NCBI GenBank assembly: GCA_041398705.1 | Contig: JAWKUI010000015.1 | Coordinates: 10,957 to 74,956, forward strand | Direction of reading: 5' to 3' | Source: NORP259 sp041398705 | GTDB taxonomy: Bacteria; Planctomycetota; UBA1135; GCA-002686595 | Length of the DNA: 64,000 bases | In this document: one piece after another, positions 49,329 to 57,711 of the stretch | Layout of the letters: each line of letters opens with the position of its first letter | Numbering within the stretch: position 1 is the first letter of the stretch | Translations under genes and position numbers: made by a program | Notes under the pieces: model-generated | The model's input: the letters and a program-made list of their open reading frames with translations, nothing else | What the model was told of the DNA's origin: nothing | Database searches by the model: none

Positions 49329-50246
49329 ATGCTGCGCCGCGCCTGCACCACTCTGCTGCTGCTCGCCACCGCCTGCAGCGGCGATCCGCCGCCGGCGGCA
49401 CCGTCGCCTATGGCACCCACGGGTCCGGTGATCGCCACCACTTGGCCGCTCACCTGCTTGGCCGAAGCCATGCTCGCGCCGGAGCAGTCGGTGCGCTGCC
49501 TCGTGCCCCCGGGCGAAGACCCCGCCTTCTGGCAACCCGCCGATTCCGATCTGCAGCCCCTGATCGACGCGCGCGGACTGCTCTGGAACGGCGCGGGTTT
49601 CGAGACCTGGATGCAGAGCGCCACTCTCGCGCCGTCCCGCACCCTCGAAGTCGGTCAGGCGGTGCGCTCCACTTGGATCGAAAACACCGATGAGTCGGTG
49701 CACAGCCACGGGGCCAGCGGTGCCCACACTCACCGCGGATTCGATCCGCACCTGTGGATGGATCCGCTGCTCTGCATCGAAATGGCGCGCGCCATCGGCG
49801 ACTTCGCCATCGCTCAGGATTGGATCGCACCCAGCCAGGCGGCCGAGCGACTGGCGCAATTGGAACCGCGCCTGCGCGAACTCGATCGACTCTGGACCGA
49901 GATCGCGAAAGCCGTGCAAGGCCGCTTCCTGTTCGCGAACCACGGCACGTACACCTACCCGGCGCGGCGCTACGGCATCGAGATCCGCGTGCGCAACACC
50001 TCGCCAGAAGGTCCGCTCGACGCGCGCACCATAGAATCCCTGTCGATTGCCCGGGCCGCCGGGGGCGCGGCAGGTTTCCTTTGGGAGAGCACGCCCGAGC
50101 CCGGCCTCGCCGCCGAGCTGCAGAACACCTACGGCCTCGCGAGTTTCGTTCTGCGCCCCATGGAATCGCCGCTGACCCCGTCCCAGGACGCCATCGACAT
50201 CTGGCGGCAAGACCTGACCACCCTGCTCAAAGCCCTGCAACCCTGA
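49329..50246 (+). CDS. Metal ABC transporter substrate-binding lipoprotein (ZnuA/TroA-like)
   Basis: A 305-aa protein with a lipobox-like LLLATAC-S signal (Cys 16). The cluster A-9 type fold is indicated by VIATTWPLTCLAEAMLAPEQ, the His-rich loop HSHGASGAHTHRGFDPHLW, FLFANHGTYTYPARRYGIE (third His) and a final GFLWESTPEPG with Glu. Such proteins hand zinc (or manganese) to an ABC-3 permease. The permease and ATPase lie about 30 kb away at 17521-19099, an unusual split. A HIT-protein gene follows 9 bp downstream. Two palindromic elements lie just upstream. I cannot identify a Zur box with confidence. Confidence 0.85.
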   Translation: MLRRACTTLLLLATACSGDPPPAAPSPMAPTGPVIATTWPLTCLAEAMLAPEQSVRCLVPPGEDPAFWQPADSDLQPLIDARGLLWNGAGFETWMQSATLAPSRTLEVGQAVRSTWIENTDESVHSHGASGAHTHRGFDPHLWMDPLLCIEMARAIGDFAIAQDWIAPSQAAERLAQLEPRLRELDRLWTEIAKAVQGRFLFANHGTYTYPARRYGIEIRVRNTSPEGPLDARTIESLSIARAAGGAAGFLWESTPEPGLAAELQNTYGLASFVLRPMESPLTPSQDAIDIWRQDLTTLLKALQP

Positions 50247-50255
50247 TCCCCCGTC

Positions 50256-50663
50256 ATGGCCCAGCCCACCATCTTCGACCGCATCCTCGACGGCGAAATC
50301 CCGTGCCACAAGCTCTATGAGGACGAACACGTGCTCGCGTTCCTCGACGTGGGGCCCCTTTCGCGCGGCCACGCCCTGGTGATCCCGAAGGAGCGCAAAG
50401 CCTTCCTGCACGAGCTCTCCGACGACAGCGCCGCCGCCATCGGCCGCGTGTTGCCACGCCTCGCCCGAGCCCTGCGCGCCGCCACCGGCTGCGAACACTA
50501 CAACGTGCTGCAGAACAACGGCGCACCCGCCCATCAGGCGGTGTTCCATGTGCACTTCCATCTGATCCCGAAGACCGATTCCGGCGGCCTGGGTATCACT
50601 TGGGATCCGAAAAAACTGGAAGACGGCCCCGAACTCGCCGCCGCCATCCGCTCCCACCTCTAA
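50256..50663 (+). CDS. HIT family nucleotide-binding hydrolase
   Basis: A 135-aa protein with the HIT catalytic motif HVHFHLIPK (His-phi-His-phi-His) and the family start TIFDRILDGEIPCHKLYED, as in HinT-like proteins that hydrolyse nucleoside phosphoramidates. GHALVIPKE and HYNVLQNNGAPAHQAVF are also conserved. pyrC begins 15 nt after its stop and the lipoprotein gene ends 9 nt before it, so the three probably share a transcript; a metabolic link is not obvious. Confidence 0.94.
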   Translation: MAQPTIFDRILDGEIPCHKLYEDEHVLAFLDVGPLSRGHALVIPKERKAFLHELSDDSAAAIGRVLPRLARALRAATGCEHYNVLQNNGAPAHQAVFHVHFHLIPKTDSGGLGITWDPKKLEDGPELAAAIRSHL

Positions 50664-50678
50664 AACCAGCCCCCCGCC

Positions 50679-52022
50679 ATGACCTCCCCCCAATCCGGCG
50701 ACCTGCTGCTCCAAGGCGGCCTCGTTCACACCGGCGGCAACCTGCACCAAGTCGACGTGCTCGTGGAAGGCGGCCGCATCACCGCCATCGGCCACGACCT
50801 CGTTGCGCCCGCGGGCTGCCCCACCCTCGACTGCCACGGCAAGTGGGTGCTGCCCGGCCTGATCGATCCCCAGGTGCACTTCCGCGAGCCGGGGCTGGTG
50901 CACAAGGAAGACCTGGAAAGCGGCTCGCGCGCGGCCCTGTGGGGCGGCATCACCGCTTTCATGGAGATGCCGAACACGAAACCGATGACCACCGACCCGG
51001 CTGCGCTCGAGGACAAGCTGCGCCGCGCCGATGATCACGCCTGGGTGGACTACGCGTTTTTCCTGGGCGCCACGAGCGAAAACGCCGATCGACTCGGCGA
51101 GTGGGAAAGCCTGCCCGGCTGCGCCGGGGTCAAGGTGTTCATGGGCTCCTCCACCGGCGATCTGCTGGTGCGCGACGATGCCACCCTCGAGCGTATCCTG
51201 CGCGGCGGCACCCGCCGCGTGACCGTGCACAGCGAAGACGACTTCCGCCTGAGCCAGCGCTACTCGGACCTCGCCGCCACCGCCAAGGTCACCGAACACG
51301 ACCACATCCGCGACGTGACCTGCGCCGTGCAAAGCACCACGCGCCTGCTCGACCTGGTCGAAAAGACCGGCCGGCCCGTGCACATCTTGCACGTCTCCAC
51401 CGCCGATGAACTGCGCCTCGTGCGCGAGCGCGATCTCGGGGATCTCGTCACCCTCGAAGCGACCCCCAACCACCTCTTCCTCTGCGCGCCGCAGTGTTAC
51501 GAAGAGCACGGCAGTCACGCCCAGATGAACCCGCCCGTGCGCGGCCGCGAACACCAGGAAGCCCTGCGCCAGGCCTGCCGCGAGGGCCTCATCACCTGCA
51601 TCGGCTCCGACCACGCGCCGCACACCGCCGAGGAAAAGGCCAAACCCTACCCCAATTCCCCGAGCGGCATCCCCGGCACGCAAACCATCCTGCCCCTGCT
51701 GCTGACCGCCATCCGCGACGGCTGGCTCGAACTCGCCGACATCCTGCGCCTGTGCCACTCCGGCCCCGTGCACGTCTACGGCATCGCGGACCGCGACCCG
51801 ATCGCCCCCGGCGCCACCGGCACCTTCACCCTGGTCGACCCCGCCGTGCGCGGCCCCCTCGAACTCTCCTGGCTGCAAAGCCGCGTCGGCTGGAGCCCCT
51901 TCGCCGGCCGCGAACTCGCCGGCCTGCCCTGGGCCACGATCCTGCGTGGGCAAATCGCCCACCAACTCGGCACCGAGCACGAACGCGTGGCCATCGCGCC
52001 GCTGCGGTTCGGCACGCGTTGA
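50679..52022 (+). CDS. pyrC: Dihydroorotase (class I)
   Basis: A 447-aa zinc amidohydrolase that closes N-carbamoyl-aspartate to dihydroorotate in pyrimidine synthesis. The metal ligands are HFREPG in DPQVHFREPGL, a Lys in GVKVFMGSS that would be carbamylated, a His in TVHSEDDF, a His in VHILHVSTADE, and the catalytic Asp in CIGSDHAPHT. It follows the class I layout (about 430-450 aa) rather than the shorter E. coli enzyme. The HIT gene lies 15 nt upstream. A degraded copy of residues around RAALWGG to WVDYA lies inverted just downstream. Confidence 0.95.
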   Translation: MTSPQSGDLLLQGGLVHTGGNLHQVDVLVEGGRITAIGHDLVAPAGCPTLDCHGKWVLPGLIDPQVHFREPGLVHKEDLESGSRAALWGGITAFMEMPNTKPMTTDPAALEDKLRRADDHAWVDYAFFLGATSENADRLGEWESLPGCAGVKVFMGSSTGDLLVRDDATLERILRGGTRRVTVHSEDDFRLSQRYSDLAATAKVTEHDHIRDVTCAVQSTTRLLDLVEKTGRPVHILHVSTADELRLVRERDLGDLVTLEATPNHLFLCAPQCYEEHGSHAQMNPPVRGREHQEALRQACREGLITCIGSDHAPHTAEEKAKPYPNSPSGIPGTQTILPLLLTAIRDGWLELADILRLCHSGPVHVYGIADRDPIAPGATGTFTLVDPAVRGPLELSWLQSRVGWSPFAGRELAGLPWATILRGQIAHQLGTEHERVAIAPLRFGTR

Positions 52023-52147
52023 TCGAAGCGAGCCGCAGCCCATGGGTTTCGACCCAATTCAAGCGGCTCGCAAACGAAGCGTTCCAGGGTGAGCTTCGCC
52101 GCGCACCTGCACGCCGCCGGTGGACAAACACGCATGCCCGCGCCATC

Positions 52148-52322
52148 GGGTTTCGCTAGGCGGCGCGGAGTTGTCGCTGGCGGGCACTGCACCATCGCGT
52201 AGTCCACCCAAGTGCGTCCGTCGGCACGGCGCAGAGGGATCCAAGGCCGGTGGTCTTCGATTTCTTGACTGCCACCTCCATCAAAGCGCTGAATCCGCCC
52301 CACAGGGCCGCGCGCTCAGGCT
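52148..52322 (-). pseudogene. Inverted, frameshifted remnant of pyrC
   Basis: On the minus strand ERAALWGGFSALMEVAVKK (one frame) and then RTWVDYAMVQCPPATTPRRL (next frame) match pyrC SRAALWGGITAFMEMPNTK and HAWVDYAFFLGATSENADRL. The DNA aligns over about 150 bp (for example GCGCGGCCCTGTGGGGCGG). Direction is opposite to the parent, which ends 126 bp away. Frameshifts and lack of the active-site ends make it a dead fragment. I see nothing else in the gap 52023-52395. Confidence 0.75.
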
Positions 52323-52395
52323 CACCTAGCGCGAATCGCATCCTTCGCCTAGGGTGAATCCGGTCCGCTTCGGACACTCCATTCCCCCATTCCCC

Positions 52396-53301
52396 ATGCG
52401 CGCACGAACCCTGATTCTGCTGCTCCCCCTGCTCGGACTGGTCGGCTGGCTGCTTTGCGAGAACCCCGCGAAGGATTGGAGAACCTTTGCGGAGTCGCCA
52501 GAAAAGCAAGCGGCGCATCCCGAGAGCCAAGGCGCAGAACTTCGCGAAACACCCCCCGCCGAAGCGACCGCAGATCGGATCCAGCCCGCAGGCAGCCCCG
52601 CTCAAGAATCGGCTGCAAACCCGACTTCGGCCTCCCCTCCCGATCCCGCGACCTGGGCTCCCCGCTTGGCCGGACACTGCGACGCCGCCCTGACCGGCGA
52701 GCTCGACATCAACGCAGTGCTGCGTTTGATGATCGAAGCGTCGGAGCAACCGCTCTCGCCCTTCGCAGACATGGACGAGTCCGACGAAGACGGCCTCGTC
52801 TATCCCCTGACCGGTTTGCCGGAGGGCCTGCAGGGCCACCTGCGATTCGGCAACCCCGAGGTCTTTGACGGCGAGTTCCGCCTGCGCACGGCGTACATCG
52901 TCCTGGAGGGCAAGGACCTCGAACCCGAGTTCGTGCAAGGCGCCCTACGCCGGCCAGCTTCCGCCAGCTTCTCCTGCGCCTGGTCCGATGGCGACCCAGG
53001 CCATGCACGGTGGAGCGATCTCGCGCTGCAGCGCAGCCCCGACCTCGCCGCCAGCAAACGCACGGGCATCAACGCCCATGAAGGCACCTGGACCACCGGC
53101 CTTTCCTGGCGCCAGGACCTTCGCGGCGACGGCAGCGGGCTCCAAACCAGCCCCACGGGCATGGTGCAAGGCAACCCCTCCAACGACCCGGCCGCTTTCG
53201 GCGGCGCGCCCATCCGCGGACAACTCGAACCCGATCCTGCCCTGGTCCAGCAACTCTTCGAGCGCCTGCTCGAACAGCGTCGCCGCGCCCAAGGCCAGTG
53301 A
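52396..53301 (+). CDS. Membrane-anchored or secreted protein of unknown function
   Basis: The start at 52396 (MRARTLILLLPLLGLVGWLL) gives 301 aa with a signal-anchor. A long region rich in Glu, Ala, Pro and Ser (residues 25-100) is followed by a domain with AALTGELDINAVLRLMIEAS, DGEFRLRTAYIVLEGKDLEP and a C-terminus QQLFERLLEQRRRAQG. I do not recognise the family. A hairpin between it and the convergent lectin-domain gene ends both messages. The gene lies right after the pyrC remnant. Confidence 0.65.
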   Translation: MRARTLILLLPLLGLVGWLLCENPAKDWRTFAESPEKQAAHPESQGAELRETPPAEATADRIQPAGSPAQESAANPTSASPPDPATWAPRLAGHCDAALTGELDINAVLRLMIEASEQPLSPFADMDESDEDGLVYPLTGLPEGLQGHLRFGNPEVFDGEFRLRTAYIVLEGKDLEPEFVQGALRRPASASFSCAWSDGDPGHARWSDLALQRSPDLAASKRTGINAHEGTWTTGLSWRQDLRGDGSGLQTSPTGMVQGNPSNDPAAFGGAPIRGQLEPDPALVQQLFERLLEQRRRAQGQ

Positions 53302-53319
53302 CTGCCGGCCTCCAACGAC

Positions 53320-53358
53320 CCCGGGCGCACCCCTCGAAGATCGAAGGATGCGCCCGGG
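53320..53358. terminator. Bidirectional terminator hairpin
   Basis: CCCGGGCGCA (53320-53329) pairs with TGCGCCCGGG (53349-53358) around a loop in which CCTCGA and TCGAAGG can also pair. On the plus strand TTTCG follows. It lies between convergent genes. Confidence 0.7.
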
Positions 53359-53376
53359 TTTCGAAACTAGGTCCGA

Positions 53377-54696
53377 TCAGAAGGTAACCGTCAGACCGTT
53401 CGAGGAGTTCGACTGGCCCACGCCGGACGGCGTGTCGCGGAACCAGGCTTGGAAGTGCCACGTATCGCCAGCCATGATCGTGGGCGAACCCGTGATCGGA
53501 ATGGTGGTCGGCAGGTCGAAGCCGCTACCGACCGTCGAGGTGCCGCCCAGGTTCTGCAGCACGCCACCCGCATCGAACAAGCCGATCGAGTTGAAGTCGG
53601 TGCCCGCCACGTTGTAGCGACCGAGCGAGTTGCCCGCGCCAACCGAGAGGCAAAGTAGGCCGTTGCCCAGCGGCACGGTCGGAGCCAGCTCGGCGCCGGT
53701 ACCGACGAGGAAGTAGCCCAGCTCACCCGTCGGGCCGCCGGTCAACTCCAAGTGCACGCCCGCGCCAACGCCGGGGTTGGCGCTGCCGCTGAGCACCGCG
53801 GGTCCACCGGTGCTGTTCGCGTTGGCCGGATCGCAGTAGGCGGTGCCCACGCTAGCCCCCGAGTCGAAGCTCCAGGACAGCACATCGTGCGCCTGCACCG
53901 AGCCACCGCTCGAAGCCGTGAAGCCCACGTAGGCGGAGGTACCACCGATCAGGTTCAGCCCGCCCACCGGCGTGCCGCTATCGATCCAAGTGCCGCCCGT
54001 CTGGAAGCTGTACGGCGCGCTGAGCACCAGGTTGCCGTTCAGGTACACGTCGATGTTGCCAGGCACGTAGACCACGCGCAGGGTGTGCACCGCACCGCTG
54101 TTCAGGTTGGTGAAACCCAAGGCCGCCGAGTTGGCGCGTCCGATCGAGTACCCTTCCACCTGCTTGTTCTCGCCCGCACCGCCGGTGTGGATCGAGATGT
54201 GGTTGTCATCGGGGTCGAGGATCGGATCCGCAGCCGGCTGGTTGCCGTTCATGAAGTGGTCGATCTCGATCACCAGGGAGTTCTCGAGGGACTCGCCCGC
54301 CACGCTGGTCGGGAACAGGCCATATCCCAGCGCGGAAGCGTGACGACCAATCGCCATGTTGCCGATCTGGCCGTTGTAGCCGGCGGTCACATCGTTCTGG
54401 ATGACGAACGCCATGCCGTCGCCGGTGCCGGCGCCAGTGATCTGGAACTCGAACGTGGTGTCGAAGCCGTTCACCACGGACACCGGCGTGTCGTACCAGA
54501 CCGCGCCCATGTTGTCGCCAAGGGTGCCGGTGGTGTCGTGCACGCGCAGCACGTTGTTCGGGTTCGCGGAAGTCAGAACCAGGTTGAGCCCGGCGATCGA
54601 AGAGAAGTCGGGATACTGGAACGACTGGGCCCCGGCGGTGGCCGTCAGCAGGCCGGCCGCAGCGAGGGCGGAGACGAAGAATCGGGAGGTTTTCAT
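53377..54696 (-). CDS. Secreted L-type lectin-domain protein with the shared C-terminal domain
   Basis: A 439-aa protein with a signal peptide (FFVSALAAAGLLTATAGA). Residues 25-290 are a legume-type (L-type) lectin fold: AVWYDTPVSVVNGFDTTFEF, GDGMAFVIQND, LVIEIDHFMNGN, HISIHTGG, and HTLRVVYVPGNIDVYLNG, with the metal-site Asp/Asn pattern of bacterial lectins. The last 145 residues are the shared domain: CDPANANSTGG, GLLCLSVGAGNSLGRY, GDTWHFQAWFRD and SNSSNGLTVTF at the end. Probably a carbohydrate-binding surface protein. Confidence 0.88.
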   Translation of the reverse strand: MKTSRFFVSALAAAGLLTATAGAQSFQYPDFSSIAGLNLVLTSANPNNVLRVHDTTGTLGDNMGAVWYDTPVSVVNGFDTTFEFQITGAGTGDGMAFVIQNDVTAGYNGQIGNMAIGRHASALGYGLFPTSVAGESLENSLVIEIDHFMNGNQPAADPILDPDDNHISIHTGGAGENKQVEGYSIGRANSAALGFTNLNSGAVHTLRVVYVPGNIDVYLNGNLVLSAPYSFQTGGTWIDSGTPVGGLNLIGGTSAYVGFTASSGGSVQAHDVLSWSFDSGASVGTAYCDPANANSTGGPAVLSGSANPGVGAGVHLELTGGPTGELGYFLVGTGAELAPTVPLGNGLLCLSVGAGNSLGRYNVAGTDFNSIGLFDAGGVLQNLGGTSTVGSGFDLPTTIPITGSPTIMAGDTWHFQAWFRDTPSGVGQSNSSNGLTVTF

Positions 54697-55471
54697 GGTT
54701 GTGGGAGCAGGGTTGAGAGTCGCGGTGGAACCCCGAATCGGGCATCGCCAACCGGCGCCACCTGCCCTGAACCTACACTCCCGGTGATTTTCCGGGAAAG
54801 AAATCGCCCAATTCTGGCCCCATAGGCGGTCCAGACCGCCCGAACAGGGGCCTATCCAGCCCCTTCGAACGGCCCTGGGGCGGCACCCGACCGACTCCAG
54901 GCCGGGGGAGCTGCGCCGAGGTCGAGAACGGGGCTCACCAATGGATTGGACCCCCCTTTCATTTCCCCCTTCTCTCTCCCGCCCGGTCGCGCGGCCTTGC
55001 TACACGCATGCGAACAAACGGGTCGAACCCCACCCAAACACCCGGTGCCCGGGCGCCAAACACAGCTGCGCTCACCGGCACGCAAAAAAAAAGACGGCCT
55101 CCGGCAACATTTAGGGGCCCACTACCCCGTGCACGCCCCGTTTCTGGCCAAAGCCTCCGCTTCGGCGCGCACACCAGCGCAGGCGCATGCCCCCATTGGG
55201 CTCGGATCATGCCCGCTGTTCATGCCACCGCCGCGTACCTTGTCGCCATCCTCATCGGCCATCCGCTCGCGCAATTCCCTGGCGCTTGGGATCATGCCGC
55301 CCTCGGCCTCGATCACAGCAAGGACCTGCACTCGGCGCCCTTGGGCTAAGCGCCCGCCACCGGCCGTCCCCCCGCGCGGCGTGCCCCATGCGGGCACCCG
55401 CGAGGCGAGCGGCCAAAACAACAAGCTAGCACGCGGAATCCCATACCCCCTCGCGCCCGGTTCCCGGCGAC
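54697..55471. other. Intergenic region, one weak small ORF
   Basis: 775 bp with no recognised gene. A run of nine A at 55084-55092, seen as T9 on the minus strand after a short GC stem, could end the murG transcript. On the minus strand a 69-codon frame starting at a GTG at 55331 and ending at 55122 reads VQVLAVIEAEGGMIPSAREL near its beginning, which looks like part of a helix-turn-helix, but the rest is poor. The part from 54697 to about 54960 holds the lectin gene promoter, not identified. Confidence 0.35.
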
Positions 55472-56599
55472 TCAACTCCGGCGCACGGGCAACAGGGCGA
55501 CCAGTTCCTGCCACGCCCGCTCGGCACCCGGCGCACCGAGGTCCGGGAACGCCGCGCGCCGTGCTTCGAGTTGCGCGCGGCCTTCCGGCGTCGCAAGCCG
55601 CGCCAGCTCCAGCGCGTGCACGCCATCGAGCTGCGCGTCTTCGACGATGCGCATGCCGCCGCCGTAGTAGGCCGCGTTGTGCCATTGATGCCGGTCCGCG
55701 TGGTGCGGGAAGGGCGCCACCCAGGTCGGCACGTGCACCGCGCCAATCTCGGCCAAAGTCGAAGCCCCGCCGCGGCCGAGCACCAAGTCGGCGGCCTGCA
55801 AGGCCCCCGCCATGTCCTGCCAGTATTCCACCGCGCGGTAGTGCGGCAGGACGCCCGCCCCCTCCGCCAATCGGCTCGGCCCCACCTGGTGCAGGACCTG
55901 CCATCCGGCTTCGGTCCACATCTCGGCGTGATGGGCAACGAACTGATTGACCGCGCCCGCGCCCTGGCTGCCGCCGAGCACCAAGAGCAAAGGCCGATCC
56001 GGCGCGAAACCCACGGCCCGCTTCGCAGCGCCCCGCGCGACCGCATTGCCCGCCGGCTGGAACTTCGGCCCGACGATCGGTCCGATCACCCGCGCCTTGT
56101 CGCCCTCGCGCGCGCCCACCGAATGGGCTCCCGCGTGCAGCACAACTTGCGCCAAGGACCCCAGCCGCCGCGTCGCTTTGCCCGCGACCGCGTTGACTTC
56201 ATACAAGCCCACCGGCACCCGCAGGCTGCGCGCCGCCAACACCGCGGGCAAAGCCGTGAACCCGCCAAGCCCCAGCAACACCTCGCTGCCCGCCTGCACG
56301 AGCGCCCGCCGCGCCAAGTGCGTCGCCCGCGGCGAGCGCCGCAGCAGCTGCCAAGTCCCCGGCGCCCCGCCCCCGGGCGATTCCAGCGGCAGCGGCAACA
56401 CCTCCACCGCCACCCCCGGCAATTCCTCCGCCAGCCCGCGCAGCACCTCGCGCTCCACCGGCCGCCCCGACGTGAACCACAGCACGTGCTCGAGCCGCGG
56501 CCCAAACTCCATCGCATGCCGCAAAAGGTGCAGCCCCGGCACCAAGTGCCCCCCGGTGCCGCCCCCCGCCAAAGCCACGCGCACGGGACGATCCGCCAT
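55472..56599 (-). CDS. murG: Lipid II synthase (UDP-GlcNAc transferase)
   Basis: The ATG at 56599 (MADRPVRVALAGGGTGGHLV) gives 375 aa; an ATG at 56641 is an alternative. MurG adds GlcNAc to lipid I on the inner face of the membrane. The GGGTGGH loop, LGLGGFTALPAV, LLLVLGGSQGAGAVN, the donor-binding LGRGGASTLAEIGA and FPHHADRHQWHNA are all typical. It is not in the mraY-ftsW-murF cluster but 3.5 kb away on the same strand, separated by two plus-strand genes. It is a complete enzyme, so peptidoglycan synthesis is expected. Confidence 0.95.
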   Translation of the reverse strand: MADRPVRVALAGGGTGGHLVPGLHLLRHAMEFGPRLEHVLWFTSGRPVEREVLRGLAEELPGVAVEVLPLPLESPGGGAPGTWQLLRRSPRATHLARRALVQAGSEVLLGLGGFTALPAVLAARSLRVPVGLYEVNAVAGKATRRLGSLAQVVLHAGAHSVGAREGDKARVIGPIVGPKFQPAGNAVARGAAKRAVGFAPDRPLLLVLGGSQGAGAVNQFVAHHAEMWTEAGWQVLHQVGPSRLAEGAGVLPHYRAVEYWQDMAGALQAADLVLGRGGASTLAEIGAVHVPTWVAPFPHHADRHQWHNAAYYGGGMRIVEDAQLDGVHALELARLATPEGRAQLEARRAAFPDLGAPGAERAWQELVALLPVRRS

Positions 56600-56781
56600 C
56601 ACCGCAGCCGAAGCCGCATCGGAAGCGAGAATGTGTGCCATACCCCCAATTTGCCGCCGCCCAGGCGCGATTGCGAACGGCCCGCATCGCCCCGCCAGCC
56701 CCTTTCCCACGGCTGCCACCCGAGGCAGACCGCCGCGCCCCGCCGGCCTTGCGTTAGGGTATCCAGAGCCCGTTGCTCCCC

Positions 56782-57276
56782 ATGAATCCGCCCCCCTTGC
56801 ACCTTCGCCTCGCCACCCTCGAGGACCGCCCGGCTCTCCAGGACCTGTACACCCAGCACCTGCAGTTCCTCGCCTCGTTCAACCCCTCCGTTCAGGCGGA
56901 TGCACCGCTTCAGGACCTCTGGTTCGAGCGCCCCGGCGTGCTGTTCCCCTGGCTGCTCAAAACCCAAACCACCCTGCTCGGCTTCGCCCTGCTCGGAGGC
57001 CGCAAACTCAGCGAAGCCATGGGCAGTGACACCGACTTCTACCTGCATGAGTTCCACATGGCCGAGCCCTTCCGGGGTCAGGGGTTCGGCCGCAAAGCGG
57101 TGCATGAACTTCTCAAGGAGCACCCCGGATCGTGGTCTGTCGATGTGCATCCGGCCAACCCTGGCGCTCTCCGCTTCTGGGAAGTGGCACTTGCCTCCGT
57201 GGAATTGAAGCAGACGGATTACTTCACGGAGGAAGGTGTTCGCTTCATCCGCCACATGACGCGATCGCCCCGGTAA
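56782..57276 (+). CDS. GNAT family acetyltransferase
   Basis: A 164-aa protein (ATG 56782, with a TTG three codons before as an alternative). It has the GNAT fold: RLATLEDRPALQDLYTQHLQ, EFHMAEPFRGQGFGRKAVHE with the acetyl-CoA-binding R-G-Q-G-F-G, and VHPANPGALRFWEVALASV. The acceptor is unknown. It is divergent from murG, with the starts 182 bp apart. Confidence 0.85.
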   Translation: MNPPPLHLRLATLEDRPALQDLYTQHLQFLASFNPSVQADAPLQDLWFERPGVLFPWLLKTQTTLLGFALLGGRKLSEAMGSDTDFYLHEFHMAEPFRGQGFGRKAVHELLKEHPGSWSVDVHPANPGALRFWEVALASVELKQTDYFTEEGVRFIRHMTRSPR

Positions 57277-57711
57277 GCGGAAGCCGGTCCCCGACAGTCC
57301 TTCGGCTTGTGGAGGTTTCGATCGAATCCATCACCGCCAGCCGAATCGCTCAACCGGGCCTCTCGGGATTGCGCGAAACGCAGTGCCTCGCTGCGCTTCG
57401 GATCGAGACCACCACCCCGGAATGCACGAAATCCAGCAAAGACCGGCGGAACGTCCGCGGCGGCCCGGAGCTACCCACTCCACCTCCAATCGCAGCTCCA
57501 GACGCCGTCCAGGTCGACCTATCTCGCTAGAAGGTCTGCCTTGCAACTGATCGCTAAGCCCTAGGTGGCCTACCCTCCGAGGGGTGCACTGTAGCTGTAT
57601 GGAAATTCTGCCAGTGTCCACCGGACTCTCCGATTCCGGGTCGTCTCGGACTCCATCGAACGGAAATGGAGGCGAGGACCATTGGAAACCAATTCAGATG
57701 AGCGGCAGGAA
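57277..57711. other. Intergenic region, nothing recognised
   Basis: 435 bp between the acetyltransferase and the ADP-ribosylglycohydrolase. Short frames cross it on both strands but lack starts or likeness to known families. The A+T-richer part near 57590-57700 probably holds the promoter of the next gene. Confidence 0.4.

Noticed and set aside
55122..55331. Small minus-strand gene after murG
   Set aside because: Only the first third looks protein-like (VQVLAVIEAEGGMIPSAREL); start is a GTG without ribosome site. Kept only as a note in the gap entry.
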